A stretch of 64,000 bases of DNA. It comes from Arthrobacter sp. Alg241-R88 (lineage in GTDB: Bacteria > Actinomycetota > Actinomycetes > Actinomycetales > Micrococcaceae). The DNA is taken from the NCBI RefSeq assembly GCF_900537115.1, contig NZ_UNRG01000001.1:892093-956092 (forward strand), in the 5' to 3' direction. Numbering within the stretch: position 1 is the stretch's first letter; each line of letters opens with the position of its first letter. The notes below the pieces were generated by a model. The model had not been told where the DNA came from. It did not search any database and worked only from the letters and a program-made list of their open reading frames with translations. Positions 63,589-64,000 of the stretch are shown here, piece after piece. The translations under genes were made by a program, and so were the position numbers.

Positions 63589-64000
63589 GTGACCTCCCGG
63601 AACGAGCAAGACGAACCGCACGATGAGCAGCGTCCGCCTTCCAGCAGTGCCGGTGCCCTTGCAGCCGTAGCGCTCCTGGAAGAGGTGCGCGGTGATCTTG
63701 CCGCCGCGGCGCTGCCGCTGGCACTGCCGGACGTGGAGCAGGCACGGCGTGACGCCGCCGGCGCCGTCGCCCAACTCGACGACTACATCCTCCCGCGGTA
63801 CCGAAGCCTCGATGCCCCGCTGCTGGCCGTCGTCGGAGGTTCCACCGGTGCGGGCAAGTCCACACTCGTCAACGCCCTTGTTGGCCACCCCGTCACCCGT
63901 TCGGGCGCCATCCGCCCCACCACCCGCCAGCCCATCCTCCTGCACCATCCGTCGGAGGCGGCCTGGTTTGAAGGCCAGCGCGTCCTGCCAAGCCTGAGCA
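63589..64000 (+). CDS. P-loop GTPase (dynamin-like), 5' part, cut by the window end
   Basis: The visible 137 codons begin VTSRNEQDEPHDEQRP, continue through an Ala/Leu-rich helical segment (ALAAVALLEEVRGDLAAAAL) and reach a Walker A motif VVGGSTGAGKSTLVNALVG near residue 85. A switch-like IRPTTRQPILLHHP follows. This matches the N-terminus of actinobacterial dynamin-like or ribosome-binding-type GTPases. The GTG start is chosen because upstream ATGs at 63578 and 63581 run into the TGA overlapping it. The rest lies beyond the window. Confidence 0.8.
   Translation, partial: MTSRNEQDEPHDEQRPPSSSAGALAAVALLEEVRGDLAAAALPLALPDVEQARRDAAGAVAQLDDYILPRYRSLDAPLLAVVGGSTGAGKSTLVNALVGHPVTRSGAIRPTTRQPILLHHPSEAAWFEGQRVLPSLS

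Overview
The window is chromosomal DNA from a high-GC Gram-positive bacterium. Gene content, gene order (clpS-DUF2017-murI-Rv1339-like-rph-rdgB, sbcDC, nrtR-nadABC-nifS, ilvD/ilvBNC/serA/leuB/ilvE, gltX), lipoprotein signals, frequent GTG/TTG starts and many apparently leaderless promoters all point to an actinobacterium. The style is that of the Micrococcaceae (Arthrobacter or Pseudarthrobacter). That assignment is inference from family knowledge; no search was run. No prophage, transposase, CRISPR array or rRNA operon is visible, and almost everything is core metabolism.

Layout. Positions 1-244 hold a 59-bp tandem repeat array. From 265 to 4601 lies a housekeeping run: ClpS, DUF2017, MurI, a metallo-beta-lactamase-fold phosphodiesterase-like protein, RNase PH and RdgB, closed by a strong bidirectional terminator. 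From 4.7 to 17.5 kb come a DedA protein, an exonuclease-BRCT fusion, DUF4395, an ADP-ribosylglycohydrolase-like protein, an aquaporin-like channel, sbcDC, an MFS exporter, and an IclR regulator divergent from an MHS-type symporter. A second 59-bp array, clearly related to the first, follows at 17.5 kb. Next are a phosphoribosyltransferase, an alpha/beta hydrolase and an amino acid permease.

The NAD operon at 21.1-27.0 kb is the best-resolved regulatory unit. It holds a Nudix-type regulator (NrtR-like), nadA, nadB, nadC and a cysteine desulfurase that probably serves the NadA Fe-S cluster. A 29-bp near-perfect palindrome overlaps its promoter. From 27 to 41 kb are a FAH-family enzyme, DUF1684, a lipoprotein, a transglutaminase-like protein, an LLM oxidoreductase-MarR pair with a perfect 18-bp operator-like palindrome, an RND permease downstream of mqo, an orphan solute-binding lipoprotein, a fasciclin lipoprotein, tRNA-Leu, a Bcp peroxiredoxin, a second MarR and tRNA-Lys.

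From 41.8 to 58.3 kb lies a sunset-domain protein and the branched-chain amino acid region: ilvD, then ilvB-ilvN-ilvC with a Val-rich leader peptide and attenuator, then serA. An ABC exporter-like pair and metG follow, then leuB and ilvE. The end of the window holds an unrecognised protein, an MBL hydrolase, a second FAH enzyme, gltX with a HAD hydrolase, tRNA-Gln, tRNA-Glu, and the 5' part of a P-loop GTPase gene cut by the window edge.

Across the window, sixteen genes carry a TANNNT hexamer exactly 6 or 7 bases before the start codon. This is the arrangement expected for leaderless mRNAs, and it was used to choose several starts.
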